Part shown: piece by piece, positions 12,581-27,600 of the stretch
Numbering within the stretch: the first letter of the stretch is position 1
Layout: each line of letters opens with the position of its first letter
Source of the DNA: Ascaris suum
Taxonomy: Eukaryota; Nematoda; Chromadorea; Rhabditida; Ascarididae
NCBI GenBank assembly: GCA_013433145.1
Contig: CM024191.1
Span: forward strand, 3,550,501 to 3,614,500
Length of the DNA: 64,000 nt
Direction: 5' to 3'
The notes under the pieces: generated by a model
Seen by the model: only the letters and a program-made list of their open reading frames with translations
What the model was told of the DNA's origin: nothing
Databases searched by the model: none
Made by a program: the position numbers and the translations under genes

Positions 12581-15500
12581 ATGGCTTCAATGAAACAATC
12601 CGAGGATGACTACCACATTTGGCGTAGCGAAGAGGGTCAAATAATTCATGTGCCTTATCATTATACGCGCACGTGGGAAATCGAAAAATTTTGGAATGCT
12701 GAATTTGTACATTGGTTCTTCAATAAGGCATGCTTTCTATTCACTATTATACTCAAACCTGATCGACCATGATACAATCTAAGGCGAATCATAATTATCC
12801 GGACTCCATTTTCGTCCGGTCATTCCGGAGTACTTTTTATTACCATCTCTTAAGTGATCGTTTCTGAATGAACGTATAGTTTGTGAGTGAAGCTATGTGA
12901 ATTGATGAACACACTCCTATCAGTGATCGTTGATGCGGTCCCCATGACCGACCGATTATTAAAGATAGCCGACGTCGATAAAAGTAAACGCGACTTTCGT
13001 CGTCTGTGAGTTGCAACCGTCTAGCAAATCCTATAGGATAGAAACATGCGCCGCTATGCGAGAACTGTTTCTACGACGAGAAAGCTAAGTAAGTGCTTCA
13101 CGTCAAAAATTACAAAGTATGAGGTCGAAAAGAAAGTTAATCTCTCCCGATTTATGATTCGATAACATTAGAAGACCTTACCGGAACGGATTTTTGATCT
13201 TATAGAATGCACTTCATAAATACTGACTAATTATCGATTAGTCTCCATCGTTACTATGCTCTTTTCATCCACTTCAATCACTATCCTCCCTCAAAAAAGA
13301 AGCGGAACAAAATCCAAGTTTGAAAGAAATGCCCAAAGTTTGTGTTCCGCTCATCTGAAAAGGTTTAAAAATGCTTTTGACGATTCCTTAACGTACCCCC
13401 GGGAAAAGTTTTTCAAAATTGGTAAACACGGCCACTTAGAGATAGGTTGGAATCAACGATAATGTAAACGAATGCGCTGAATAGTGTGCCTAATCAGATA
13501 ATGTTTTTTTTCTTCAGTTGTCACAGTGTCCGCGTCGTCAATTCTAAGCTAAATCCCTAATTATTTATGTTGGAAGCGTTATCGAGTTTTGAGGACACAA
13601 CAAAGAATTGAGTTTTTATGCATAAAGCAAAAACGCAGTAGGATGGCCTAATCACGGTTTTTGTTGATAGAGTGAGATGATCCCTCCGGTCTGTATAAAC
13701 ATTTAGTTTTGCGGTCACTTTCATAGAATAGCGTAGACATCTGCAGTGTTGCGAATGTACCGCTGAATTGTTGCACGTGACAGACTGATCGGCCGAGTAG
13801 CTGAGGATGAGCTGGCTAGAGAGGAAAGGGAAAGGGTATGTTCAGTCCGGCCGGCACAGTGCAGACTGATAGGAGTCATGCGAAATTTTGAAAAAAATAC
13901 ATAATATGCAAATTCACGACCTTCTCCCCCTCCCCTTTCCTCAAGAAATTCTGCGGAAAACACGAATCCGTTTCTCCGTCAGACTCAAAAGGGAAGGGGA
14001 CCGTAATGCACTTTTCCCCTGTCTTATAGAACATTTTCTCATACCAATGATTTTCCCCATGGGAATTTTTTTTTCAGTTTCCCACGCAAAAATTTCTTCT
14101 TATAAAGGTCCGAAATGCTTCGAATTATTCATGATTTTTAGTGACCATAAAATCGTTATATTATTTCTCATCTGTAGGAAAAAAAAAGTGAAAATTTTCC
14201 TTTATAATCAAATCGACCAACAAAAAAAAAAATTTCCTACTCAAATTTTAAAAATGCAAAAATGCAAAAATCTTTTAAAACACAAGAAATATGCAATGTT
14301 TTGAACTGAAGTGGAAATTAAACACTCCACCTAACGATCACCAATCGGATCCGCGCATTCAAATGATGCCACCCTCTTATAACCTTTTTTTTTCGTCGTT
14401 CTATTGAGCACTTGAAGTGTTCTTTTCGATAGCAATCGTTTTACGCGCATAAATTTAAGATCGCTAGTTGAATACTTCCGTTGTTTTAATTTGTGTATAT
14501 GACACGAAATGCGCACAAAAATTTTGTTTGTTAATTTTATTGAAATTTTTCACGAAGAAATACAATCAATGCATCCGTCGCAATTATATGAAATAAGAAA
14601 AATATACAGATATCATTTACTTCCGCAGCTTTTCCGCTTTTTTTTAAAAAGAATTTCAGACGTCATAGAGGTAACGAATATTTCCGCTTCTTGAAGAGTT
14701 CATTTCAAACGTTTTTTTTTTTTTTTTGATGCGTGGAAAATATGTATGAGGATATCTTTTCAAATGAATCAATAAATCATACGGCAGTTTTTATTTTTCT
14801 ATTTCAGTATTGGAGTTGCTCTATCTATATAGCAATATTGTACGCGTTGATAGTGCATAGCTTACAACGATATCAACAATCAAGGAAACCATGGGAATTA
14901 CGCTTGCCGTTATGTATTTGGAATGCTTCATTGGCTATCTTTAGCGGCATCGCTACTTACAGGTTAATTACTTATTACTTACCTGTTAAATTACGAGCTG
15001 TCGATACCACAATAGTGTATGTTGATTTACGTACAAAGTACAAACCGAACAAGCCATAACCAGGGAACAAACGCAGAAATCTTCCTTTCCCAATACGATA
15101 TACGGTATAACGATATAATCCTCCGAGTATCCTGTCATACAGGCCTCCGTGTTTAAAAAATGCTCGTGCAGTTGGTGTGTACCCAAAGCTTGATGGTTAT
15201 GTTTGTGATGCAGTTAGAGCAATGCTTCGCATCGATATTAGACTAGTGTGGTTAGTTCACCGAGCGCTGAAGTTCAGAGAGGCAGCCAGCATGGTCTGTT
15301 GGCAACAGGTAACAATTAAACCTACTTTCGTTGCTTTTTCAATTCCTCGCCCTTCATTTGCCCACTTTTTTTCGAATTTCCTAGTGGTATTTGAAAATCA
15401 TTGAAATGCTTCTATGAGGTAATTTAATAAAAGAACTGGGCTTAAATCTTTTTTTTTTCGAAGGTGGAAGACGAATTAAAAATGCCGATCTCATCAAAAA

Positions 15501-17621
15501 TTCAACAATATTACCAAATTTTTTCGTTATCCCACAATTTTTTGAGACATATACGCTCTTTTTGCATTATATATTGATAACCGTTTGTACTGTTGCTCAC
15601 ACGAAGCATAATCAGGTTTGATATTTTGTCTTTACGCCAGAATGCAGTAAAGTATGATGAAATGAACTGCACGTGGAAGTATTTTTTGTACATCACTTCG
15701 TAAGGAGGATTATTATGTGTTGGCATTCGATGATGAATTTTACGCGGTTTATTAAGAGTACCAGGCCTTTCCCTGATTCTCGTTACCTTGGCATTACCTG
15801 GCAGTACCTCTGGCACCACTCCCCTCCCCCGACAATGGGAAAAGCTGTGAAAACACAAACTTTTGTAGGAGCGCCCTCGGCCATTTCCAGAGCACTGTTT
15901 TGCTCAGTACTCCCCACACAATTGCCAGTTGTGATAGACAATTACTCTCACCAACTCAGCATCGACTGTCCAGATTCAATACGGCTGCAATAGATCCTTT
16001 CAGAGCTCGAGTTTTAGAAGCTGTCAGAAGGGACTCAGCTTAAGTAAACAGCCTGCAGCGATAGAAAATCTAGGTACAACACCTTTTATACAAGCCACTA
16101 TAAAGTGTTGAATAACAGCACGTCAAAGTGTGACTTTTTCCTTCACATAATTACGCAGTACTGACTATCCAATTTTGCCTCTTCGCAAACGAAGGTTGGT
16201 AAGCAGTCACCTGTACGATGGGAGTTCTTTGTGGTAAGGCATGACGGGAGTGGACAAATGTGGCATCAGAAGATGCCGGCTTGTGGGGCGATAAGACTCG
16301 CTAACCTAAATGCACAAAGCTGCAGCTTTTTTTTTCAGATTTGGAGAGGAGTTTGTATATACAGTGGGAACTCGTCCTCTGTTACATTCAGTGTGCTATT
16401 CAATAAATCCGACGAGTCCAGCAGCGTTTTGGGCATGTGCCTTCGCGTTATCGAAGGTTGCCGAACTGGGTGATACGTTCTTTGTGGTTATGAGGAAGAA
16501 ACCACTCATTTTTCTACACTGGTATCACCACGCGGTCGTTCTCGTGTATAGTTGGAACGCAGGTATGACAAAACCAACGGGGACAACAAGGAGGAAGAAA
16601 AGAGAAGAGAAATTTTTTTGACATGGGCACAGATAGGCGTACAGGAGACGCCTCAACGTGTTTGGGAAGTGGACACAATGGGTATGCAAACGATGGGGAT
16701 GATGATGGAGTATGCCATAATTGTGGCGGAAAAGGGGAAGAAGAGGCAGCAAAATTGCCGCAAAGAGATTGCTCTTCTATGGTACATTTCTTTATAAATT
16801 GATGGTTTAGTGGGCGGTACAAGCGACGCCTATGTTGTCTTCACTAAAAATTTAGATTTTCAGCGTGTGAGCTAACGGCGGCCGGTCGTTGGTTTATCTT
16901 CATGAATTTCTTTGTACATTCCATCATGTATACATACTATTCGTTCACCGCATACGGTATACGACCGCCACGTATACTATCGATGTGCATAACTGCATTG
17001 CAAACGTCGCAGATGTTGGTCGGCGTTGCCATTTCGATTACGGTACTCAACATAAAACTAAAAGATACTGTAAGCAACGGTTTGTATCTGCTTGCGATGA
17101 GTGTTGCAAAGGGTTACGCCGACTTAGTTCGTACGTGATCATGGGGCTCCGCAGAAAGAGCGCTAAAAATTTAGGTAGTAGGGAACGTTAAATCATATAG
17201 TCTTCTTTCTTTCGTCTTCTAGCAGCTGCCTTCTCAGGTTCTGTTGTCCCCTTCCCCTTTCCAACGAAGATGTCAACTTTTGCTTCATCTTCCAACCATG
17301 CTCTCGCTTTGAAGTAGTGAGATGTAAGTGATGGTGGCCGTTGAGGTATCGTGCAGTGAGGTTATAATCTTATTCCTATAATGAAAGCTTCTTTCGTCAC
17401 CCATGCCAGATGTGAATGCTTACCTGCAGCTGGCTTTAAGATTCAAGCGCCCACAAAGTTGATATGGATTTCAGCTTTGCCAGCAATCGATGGATAATTT
17501 GGCGCTATGTTTTGCTATTTATGCATCGTTTGCCGTGCTCTTCATGAGGTTCTTCTATGACGCATATATGAAGCCGAGAAAGGCACAACAAGTGAATCAG
17601 CCGACGAAGAAGACCGAATAA
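12581..17621 (+). CDS. ELO-family very-long-chain fatty acid elongase (ELOVL6-like)
   Basis: Condensing enzyme of the ER elongation cycle (3-ketoacyl-CoA synthase), joining acyl-CoA and malonyl-CoA. Exons: 12581-12727, 14808-14962, 16339-16562, 16864-17069, 17475-17621; 292 residues, normal for the family. Visible landmarks are a Lys-Pro-Trp-Glu-Leu-Arg then IWN segment near residues 73-85, a LSKVAELGDTFF helix around 138-149, the catalytic box LHWYHH at 160-165, an MNFFVHSIMYTYY membrane segment near 190-202, and the tail KKTE, a dilysine ER-retrieval signal. The arrangement resembles ELOVL6 more than ELOVL4 or ELOVL5. All five exons are phase-matched. The first intron appears to start with GC rather than GT (AAG|GCATGC at 12727/12728); a GT donor at 12707 is possible but would delete the conserved HWFFNK piece. 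The start is Met 12581; Met 12590 is an alternative. The frame is also open upstream to 12251. Confidence 0.9.
12728..14807 (+). other. Elongase intron 1, apparent GC-AG intron
   Basis: A 2,080-nt intron that ends in TATTTCAG at 14807. The donor that keeps the ELO-family tryptophan segment before the second exon is AAG|GCATGC, which keeps G at +5 and AAG upstream, as GC donors often do. It contains unrelated reading frames and a run of T near 14720, with no gene that I can recognise. Confidence 0.55.
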
Positions 17622-18640
17622 GCTACCTCGTGGCAACAGATCCAATCCGCAGTCTTTTGGGCGCGTGCCGTAAGACGCGAAATTTTAATAAGTATTGTCA
17701 TAGGTAGTCACCAACGGTCAGTATACCTGCTGTGGTTCAATACTCGAACACTGGGCACAGCCTCAAATGCGGTTCCCAACCATGAGGGCCTCTCTTCTCC
17801 TTATTGACAGTCAGCTGCCATGCAGCAAGTGATATCTTGCCCGGTTGTTCTCGTGTTCTTTCTACAAATTTGCAACGCCCTCTTCTTATGATCCACTGAA
17901 GTGAAACTGCAGCAGACATAAAGCAAAACAAGCACGAGCTTCTTCACTAATTCTCTGCCTCCTCCCTCCAATCTGTTTTTTTCCACAGGTCAGGTGCTTG
18001 GCAAGCATGCGTCTTTTTGTGTCGGAAGCGACAACAGATAAAAGCGCGAATCCCAGAGCCGATACAGGGTTCGGCCCTAGGTGTTCGGAATCCGAGCAAC
18101 AAATCATCTCCATTCTTTTGATCCTCGATGGTTAAGCAAGTAGAAGGGTGGGAGACAGGGAGGAGAGTCAAATTTCCGGTCCGCTGATCCCATTTTGTTG
18201 GAGGTATCTATTATCGGCTTAGCGGCTGAGGCCAATGACACAGTTTATAAATATGATGCGCCTTATCCTATCAGGATGCTAAAAACACGCGAATATCATG
18301 ATGGGCTCACACCCTCTCCATTACTATCAGAAGGAAACGAATATCACACTATCCGTCATCCTTTGAGTGTATTAAAACATGCGTGAAACCCTTGCATTGC
18401 AGTCCTGGGCTGGCCACTATCAACGGTTCAAGCTTTGCATTTCTTCAGCAAGCAATAAATGCAGCGAATGGTCGGCGGCAACAAGAACAAAAAACAACTT
18501 TCTTGTGATGACATCACATCGTCACACATCAAAAAACAACAAATAAAAACCCTGCTCGCAGGCTTTAACATTTCCGTTGATAAATCACCAATAAATACAA
18601 CACCACAACTGAAGTCACCCGACTTGGACAGCGTAATGAC
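17622..18640. other. Convergent intergenic gap between elongase and BRAT1-like gene
   Basis: About 1 kb separates the two stop codons, which face each other. I see no coding exon here. It must hold both 3' ends. I did not find a clean AATAAA on either strand that I would assign with confidence. Confidence 0.6.
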
Positions 18641-21600
18641 CTAGAAGCAATCCAGGCTCTCACTGAGACGAGGCGGCTGCTTCAGCTGTTCGAGCAGCTG
18701 CACTAAAATCTCCTCCGCCTCATTCTTTCCAACATGACGAGCTTCCTCCTTTCCAAGAGCTACTTCAGCGGCTTCGCGACAAGCCTTGTCATCCTCGTCC
18801 TTCTAGAAAGCTTTCGTGATTAGATCTCTTTTCCAAGAGAGGATAGCATCGAGGTTGCAACCCTAATGAACCCACCGTGCTGCGAAGCGAATCAATCATT
18901 TTTTCTTAGACGATCTGCCCATCTATCTTAGGCACTACGAAAATTTAATCATTGAAACAGCATGCTTTGTCTTCGGCCATACATCGCTGCACGGCGACGA
19001 GTAGCCTAATAATATACGAGAATAAGAGAAAGAATGTTTGTGAATCCTGAAAATCTTCCTTCAAACCGGGCAACTGATGTTTCCGGCGATTTTTTTTTTC
19101 AAATCGAGCAACGAAAACTGATTGGCCAACACCACTTTTAGAAGGCCTTGTAAAGCAAACAAAACTAATAGTCAAAACAAACATTACGACTCTCCAGGAT
19201 TGCTTTCGTCTCCTCGGCAATACTGCCGCCCATCTGAATCAGTTTCTCTGCGAACTGGATCGCCTTCAGACGGACACAGGGCTCCAAATCGGAGACCAGC
19301 CGCTTTAAGAACGTTTCCCTGAGCTTGACGCTGTCATCAAAATTCTCCAGTAGACCCTCCAGTGCGGCCACTCTTAAAAATAACTTAATAGAAATAGTAA
19401 GGGCCGTGTTGAATTGGTGTTATTCGTTTCGTCAGTGTTCCCCAACCGATATGGGATAACATGAAATTAGCCTTTGATATACAAGTCACAAATTATGGAA
19501 AGCCTCTCATCTATTACGATTTATATGCTAAAATAGTCTTCTAAAATATCACCTCTATAAATAGGAATTCTATGAGAAGATATTTTTCGAATATATCTAT
19601 AGCAGCGTTAATATCCTTGCAAGCAAGTCGGCGAGGGCTCCTAACTGCTGATCTGATTGCTGACGAGAAAGCAACTTCCCATCGCACTGAATATTTCGTT
19701 AAAACCTACTCAATAATGGACCAATAGGGGATAGTTGAATGTACTCAACACATGTGAGGATCTATGCTTCTTGCTTCTCTTCTTCTCTAGAACAAAACGC
19801 TTCATTTTATTGAATCTTTATCGCATAAACAATGCATCCACATTGCAAAAACCATTTCGCAGCATTGTTTTTTTGTTGTTGTTTTATACTTTTATATGAC
19901 TGTTCAAGTTTCGTTTATTTATTCGATTCCTTTCTATTCGTTAATATCAAGCATCCTTTTCTAAAGTACCCAATATTCATTTCCTTGCTGTTTTATTTCC
20001 CACTCATTTTCGAAAGATCAATTTAATGCTCGTTGTTTCGAGGAACGAAAATCTTTCAAATGCGTTTCTCTCATCATCACTTCGTGTTAACGTTGTCATT
20101 CGCTATTTAAACGAATGTTTGCACATTTCGTGAACACTTTTATGAATGACCTCTTCTTCTTTTTACTACGATTGCTCGCTGTTCATTTCTTTGAATTTCT
20201 TGAACTTGTTTCTTTCCATGCCATCGTACAACACCATTTGAAATGCCACTCTGCATGCTCTATATTTGAAGTCGGAATGGCCACGAATGGATGAGAGCGC
20301 TACTGGCTCTGCAAGAAATCGACGGCGGCATAAAAATTTCGGACACTTACCTCGACAGATACTTAGCTCTACGGAGTTCTCGTTTCCGCGCGATCTAAGA
20401 GAGAAAGGAAGAGAAAGACAAAGAGAAAATCGCACGGCTATATTCGAAGAAAAACGAGTGTCTCTTTTGTTAGCGTAAGTGTAGCTTCAAGTGGATGCGG
20501 CTCAACAAGAAGCAAATCAATGAACTAAATGACGTAATGTGAACCAAACATGTGCAGAGCTCTTTACGACGCTCGATCAGTTTTTACTCGATCCTGTGTG
20601 AACTAGGTTTCTAGTCGCATTTCCGGAGATTAACAGGCGGATAACCCATGGAACGCGATAAGCGTGAGGTGATAGACATGAGATGATGAGCACGAGGTGA
20701 TAAATTTATTCGCCCTTTTCGACCGTTCTAATGTTTCCTCCCCCCCCCCCCCCCCCTCATCTGCCCGGCGCTCATCTTCAGCTGATATTATTGTTCGAGC
20801 ATGCTGAAAGCTTTATAAAATCCACTGCGTGTTCCTAGCTTAGGTCAACCTTTCATACCGTTCTACAAACTTGCAACATCGTGCCATAAGCCAAAATATT
20901 ACTCGCCCCTTTTTAAGCGAAAACCAAATTTGGTTATTCGAGAACAGTTCAAGAAAGAGTTGGCTGCACAGGCCTTAGCCACGTCCACTGCGACTCCTTT
21001 ATCCTCGGCATTTGCATAAAAACATTTGCAGGGTAACACAAGACGGCGTCTTCCTACGAAACCCGGAAAAAGCGGGGAGGGAGGGGGGAGGGAGAAATCG
21101 ACAGTTTTTAAACATCCTACTTCGTAGATGAGCTTCTTCTCCCAAGATCATGTATCGCGACCAGGTTACCACCTCAGCAGGTAACAGGGAGCGAGAGAAG
21201 GAATAACAAACCTTAGATGACAATAACTCACGACCCACGCGCGACATGGCAAAATCAGGCCATTTTCTTCGATGCTTGATTGAGGAGTTCTCTTACACAT
21301 AAAATGTAAAAAAAAAAACTGTCGTCGACCACGATTTTGACAGTTTTGCTTCGTCTCACATCTGCGGATACTTTTATTCCACTAAAGATCTATAAGGATT
21401 ACCGATCTGTAATACTTGCTAAGCACTTTCCGAACGCTGATCCGCAACTCCACCTTCCAATTGAAGATCAATCTGCGCTCTCATGCCCTAACTATAACTT
21501 GCTTCGTGATCTCAAATTGTAATTACAGACCGATTTATAACCTTAGCTTTCAACCAGAAACCGAATTGTGACCTGATACTCAACACAAATCAGTCTTAAG

Positions 21601-24600
21601 TCCCAACCTTCGAGTGAGGGCCAGTCTGCGAGCCCAATTTTCAAATGTAAGCATGGCTCCGAGCCTTTTTCGACTGGGAATAGAGTTGCAACCCTCAATC
21701 TTCAATTAAAAATCGGTATGCGACCTCATTTGTTCGACGTTTTCCATTTCCCTCGATTTCTTTTTCTTTCCATCTGCTTTCACATTATCTTTTGGCTCAT
21801 TTGTGATCTCAGTCCTGAACATCGAAATGCGACCTCCGGCTATAGACTTCTAATTGAAGAATGGTTAGGAAGGTGCGAAAGCACTATCTCAAGAAATGGA
21901 CGCACTTCCTCACTGCTAACTGGAATACTTTTGCATCATCCGATGCATTTCTCTTGGATTGCCCCTCACCGCAACAGATGTTTCCCAGGCTGCGTACTTT
22001 CGCAGCCAAAACCCCATAGCTTTAGTGCACCATATTCTTCTGCACAACATATCACTTGTTGGCCTGAGTAGAAAGCTGATTTATTGGATCTGACAAGGTT
22101 AGATTCAGAAATATTCAAGAAGGTCAGTCTCCTGCAACAGTTTTAAGGAAAGGGAAGTTAGCAGTAAATGCCAGACAAGCTTGCATGGATAAGGTCTAGT
22201 TACCAAAAATTTTATACGCAATCAGTACGATAAGCTAACCTGGCACTTGGGTCGCAGTCCGAAAGAGCGATAAGCGTAATTTCTTCGAGTGCACATTGCG
22301 GTGCATGCCGAGCCATAAACCTGATGGCATCCACTTGGATAAAGTTATTATTGCTGCGTAACATCCTTCGCACATAAGGAAGCACAGGCTTATCTGTAAA
22401 TTAAACATCAATACTTCTCATAACTGTAGTTATAATATTTTCTCATCATTTTTCTCTCATTTCTTTCGTGGAGTTTTAAAAAAAGTAACACTTTTGGTCG
22501 TATGGCGACAAAAGTCTGAATATGTGAAACTCATGCAAGAATTGCAAGGTCGAAGCAGACCTCGCCCATATGCAATAAATCCTCAAATTTCACTGCCGCA
22601 ATCTCCCCTAATGCGAAGTGAGAGTAAGGGATATATGATGTGTGTGTGTATAAATGCTAAAAACTGTTCGAATCGAACATTCTACGGCGGTTTTTGGGCG
22701 CTTCATTTCGCAGTTTTCATTTTTCGGCATAAAACCAGGAAGATGAGAAGAGCTACAAACGGTGAGATGATTTCAATGCAGCAAAGAAAAGAAGTAATCA
22801 AATGCAACAATCAACACTGACGTTTGTACTAGGGAATCTTCATATACGGAAAGGGAAAATAAGCCGGTTTAGAACGACAGAAATGAACGAGTACATCAAA
22901 ACAGCAAATTAAAGCAAAAACCTCCCTCTCGCATTCGCTGAGAACCTCCAGGTAATTAAATAAGCTAGCATACCCCAGGTAATAAGCTACAGTTAGTATG
23001 CTGCTAAGTTCTGTCAAATTTGTGCACTGCAATATCCGACTTCAATGTTCATTGCTCCCTGCACATACCTCAATACTCCAATTTGCCATGATTCCCCTAC
23101 CAATCTAAAAAAAGTGCTAGAAAATCTTGGTTTATCATGATTTTAGAGCCATTTCTTATAGTGAACGCCCTACTGTTTATCATATGAAGCAAATATCGTT
23201 CAGTCAACGATAATCCAAACCCAAAAAATAAATAAAACTTACAATCAACTACGACATATTTATTTACGTATTCCAAGATTTCAAACGCTGCATCAAGCAC
23301 AGTCCAATCCTCTCGTCCGGAGCTCAATAATTCGGTTATCCTTTCAATAATACCAGGGACTTTCGTTATAGCCCAAGCCGGGCAGCTGTCCAGCAAAGAC
23401 TCGAGAAAGCGCGGGCTTACCTATAAGAAACATTTAGTTAAAATCAGCGAAATATGGGTCACGTACTCGAACAAAACCATCGTTTTTACCGAACAGACGA
23501 CAGAAGCTAAAGGGGGCATGGTGGTCATTATTTCAATTGACATAACGCATCTTCGGCAATCTTCTGATCTATCAAATCTCCAATATATATATGTGAATCT
23601 TGTAGTAATAAGCACCCACTTTTCAAGCGTAATACCAAAAAAAAAACTGCATCCAGCACATCGTATCAAATGTTTTGATACACTGCTCTCAAAATTTTCA
23701 TCCAGACAACTGCGGCGTATCGTCGAGGTGTATAGAACATACGTGAAGCTGTATATCGTGCAATGCTTAACAATACCACAACACTCATTTAAGCAATTTT
23801 TTGGCACTCTGTACATAGCCACCTTGATCGCTCTATCCGATTATGCTGTACTATATATGAGTCAACATAAATGATAAACGCTTATATGCGAGGATGTCAG
23901 GAAGTAATGGTGTCCGGAATTTGAAGGATGGAGGTCCCAGCACAGGTAGGCTTCTGATCGGAAGCGTTTGGCAACGTGGAAAAGGAGACAGAAACGCTCA
24001 CAATTTACCTGATCTTTGATCGCAAGTCTTTCCTGAGATAAACTCTAAATAAAGTGGCACAATTTAATTTAAGAACACTTACTAGCTCGACCTTCTTATA
24101 CAACTATGAGTTTTTTGGGGAGAGGGAGGAGGAGGGAAGGGGAACAGAAAGTTATTGTGACTGCCAGAATTTGACTCCATATCAAGAAAATGAAAGCCTT
24201 CCTCGATCATAAGTTCTTGAACACAATTCTGATCTTTTTTTAAACGAACTACGTTCAATATTCCCTCAAGCATTTGCACAAAAACATGACAAGTTCACAT
24301 AGTAATCACCAGCATAAATGATCTCTGGTCTAAGACGTCTCAGTAAATAAAAAGATTTTTTAATATGTACCTAAACTACTCCAAAGTGACAGATATAGAT
24401 CTGTAAAAACAGAAGCTACTCATGCAAAATGAATCTCTCTTTGGGCACTGCAAAAAAAAAGCCTCAGACTTCTATTCAGCCAAGTACAGGAATTGAAAAT
24501 TTTTTGACGACGTAATACTGTAAAAGGCAGACCTTAAAACTAACGCACCTTACTACTGCTTCAACAAAACTTTTCCGCTTAAACACAAGCCCTTTCCTAA

Positions 24601-27600
24601 AACGCTGGAAACCTTTGTATAAAGCATAAAGCCTCTCATTAACATGGGCTGGTGTCAACTCAACTGATCCATCGATACCTGGCCGCACAACTCACTATCA
24701 CAACCAGGAATCTATACAAAACTAAATCAGCCCATTGTGTAAAGTCATAAAATGTGGTCTCAAATATACCTATCTTATATATACATCCTCGAGCAAGGCA
24801 AAAATTAGACGCGCTCTTCTACCTAATAAAAACAAACATAATACTTGATGAAAAGTAAAGCACAAACCGTATAACGTTCCATCATAATATTAAACATTTT
24901 TTCAAATTCCGCAATCGTAAAAGGTCCACACTTTACGAGGAAAAGTTTGAAGTCAGTCGGAAAGCAGAAGCGACGATCGCCCAAACGTTCGATCCACTCC
25001 TTCTTATAGGTTTGCGCTGCCTTTAAAATATTTCGAAATTAAAATATATAACAACGCTGCCATAATTTTTGGCGCTGAAAATTTTTTCGGCAACTAGAGA
25101 ACACGCAAGTCATACATTAACGAACAAACACATTGAAAATCTATTGCGATCGACGAAGCACTAAGTCATTTCGCAAAACTGCTGTAAGTTTAGAAGAACG
25201 CCGTTGATAATTACTCTCGCAAAAATATAAAAAATATTGGTTCGAACTCTGGGACATAACTTCTGGAAGTAGCTTAATAAGTGATCACTTATATCCTCAT
25301 CTGCACTTGCAATAGTTAATGCTCAAGATGATGAGGTCAAGCTCAATCCATTAAAAATTCGATATTAAAGGTGATGAGGTCAAGCTGAATCCACTAAATA
25401 CTCAACACTTGTTAACATGCCCACGTTTTCGCTGCAATTACGGCAGTTTCATGATACAGATTCCTAGAGTCCTAAAGTCACATCATAATCCTTCAAGAAT
25501 GACAAAGACTGAAGTTCTTACTTCCAGCGTGATACACGAAAAAAAAAATCACTTTCAGGGGTAGCAGCAGCGACACAATGTGACCATCACCCTAAAAGAG
25601 ATCATACAATTGAGAACGAAATACCTCTTCACTGAGATGTGCGTAGGTTACCACACAATAACCCAAATGTGCCTCTGGATCTTCAAGTATCAACGGGGCA
25701 AATCGTCCCACATTGCTGCAAAAAAAAAAAAACAAATTTTTATACGCAAGAAAAATGTCTTCAGATTACAAATTTCAACGGCACTATTAACAGAGCACCC
25801 TAATCCCTCCCCCCTCCCCAGCATAAAAATAGGCATTTTTCGCAGCGATCACTTGTAAAGCAGTGAAATAACGATTTCCTTGCCCATAAAATACACAATA
25901 AATATGGGTTGCAACCCTACAAACTTCAGAACTGGCAAAACAGGGAATGAGATGAGCAGAAATTTAGTCGGAATCGCAGTGATTATAATGCGCCAATAAC
26001 TAGAAATTTATGGACGACAATTTCATCTAAATAACAAAAATAATTTGACAAGGCTTGCTGTAAACTTCATAGTGGAGGTCCTCTCTCAGAGGATATTATC
26101 TTCGATCATCTAAAACAATAAAATAGTGATAATTCCGCAAAATAACTTACCTCTCAACAAGTAGCTTCAAAATTATCAGCCTGAGTTTCATGTTGTTCCA
26201 TTTTTTCGCCTTAGAAATAAGTGAAAAATCGTTGGATTGAACCCTGGAAAAAACACATTTAGTTGAAAATTTCAGGAAAAAAAAAGATCAGCAACGAGAA
26301 ATAATGCCTCACGGCGTTTTCAAAAGAAAAGCATTGAAATTCACAATGTTACAACATTTCTCCTATACCGGATGATATTTAAATAAATCGAAACACAGAT
26401 GTGCAATGACCAAACAGTCTCAACCTTTATAAACCTCAAATTCCATTCACATTGCTCTCAAAAACGTCGCACCAGCAATCACAGTTCGCGATGAGGTTCA
26501 CCCTCAATTACTGACAAATGTTCCTTTGCTGCCAAATTTTAAATATTCAACCGCACTTCGACGCATAATTGACAGCCGTCTGCCCTCCGCTTTCTTTAAT
26601 TATACGTGTTCTTCGATATCATACATTCATAGCATCATAATACTGCACCGTAGAACATCGAAAATGCATTAAAATGAAGAGAGACAAGCGTCCGATTACT
26701 GTAAAAATGTGCGAATACCTCAAGCAGTCAATACTCTTTTACATATGCAGGATTTTAAATCAAACAACCCGTGACCCACAAATTAAGCTAATTAAAAAAT
26801 CCGTGCCCAAAACAGAAAGCGCTCGGAGTTTCCGGCGATGTGGGGATCGGCGTGGGTGTCTTACCCCCAGACAGCCTTTAGAAGAAGAGGAAAAGGCCTT
26901 CCATTAGGGCTACAAGGTTCAACAGATCATATCAAAACAAGCTAAAAAGTATCAGAGTAGCTGACAAATAAACGGTTCTTACAATTCAGCCCATCAGATC
27001 AACAAATCCCATAAACTGTAAATAAATAATATAACATAAACAATAATGGAATCATAATTTAACCGAGCCGACCATTCACTAAAATCATCTACAAAACGCC
27101 TCCGTACATATGAGATATGCTTATTCGAGCCGATCGGTTGTCACGTTCATCGGCAGATATTTAGACACTTCTAGGTGCCTCTAATTTCTCTTCAGGCTAA
27201 CCGATGAAGGTGGAAGTTACTGCAGAGTGCCACTAACGAAGCAAGGAAAAAAAATGGCATCGAGCGCAGTTAACGGACCTCCAAGAAAACTAGTGCAGCA
27301 TGCCGTCCTACGGTGTCTGCCAACTTATGTGACTCTCACTTTAGTGGTTCCCCATCTAAAATCATACGACATGCAAGCATACAAATCTATGATGACAGAC
27401 ATGACGTCACTACAATGCGTGTTTGCAATGCAAATTCGTATCAGCAAATTAGAGAAGCTAATAAAAATATTTTTAAAAAAAGAGAAAGAATGCAAAGTGC
27501 AAAGTGCATTGGAAGTGCAAAGCACCATAAATGTTGATAAAACAAGCGTTATGTACTAGATAAGTAAACACATTAAAAAATTTCTAACGCACATGTTATG

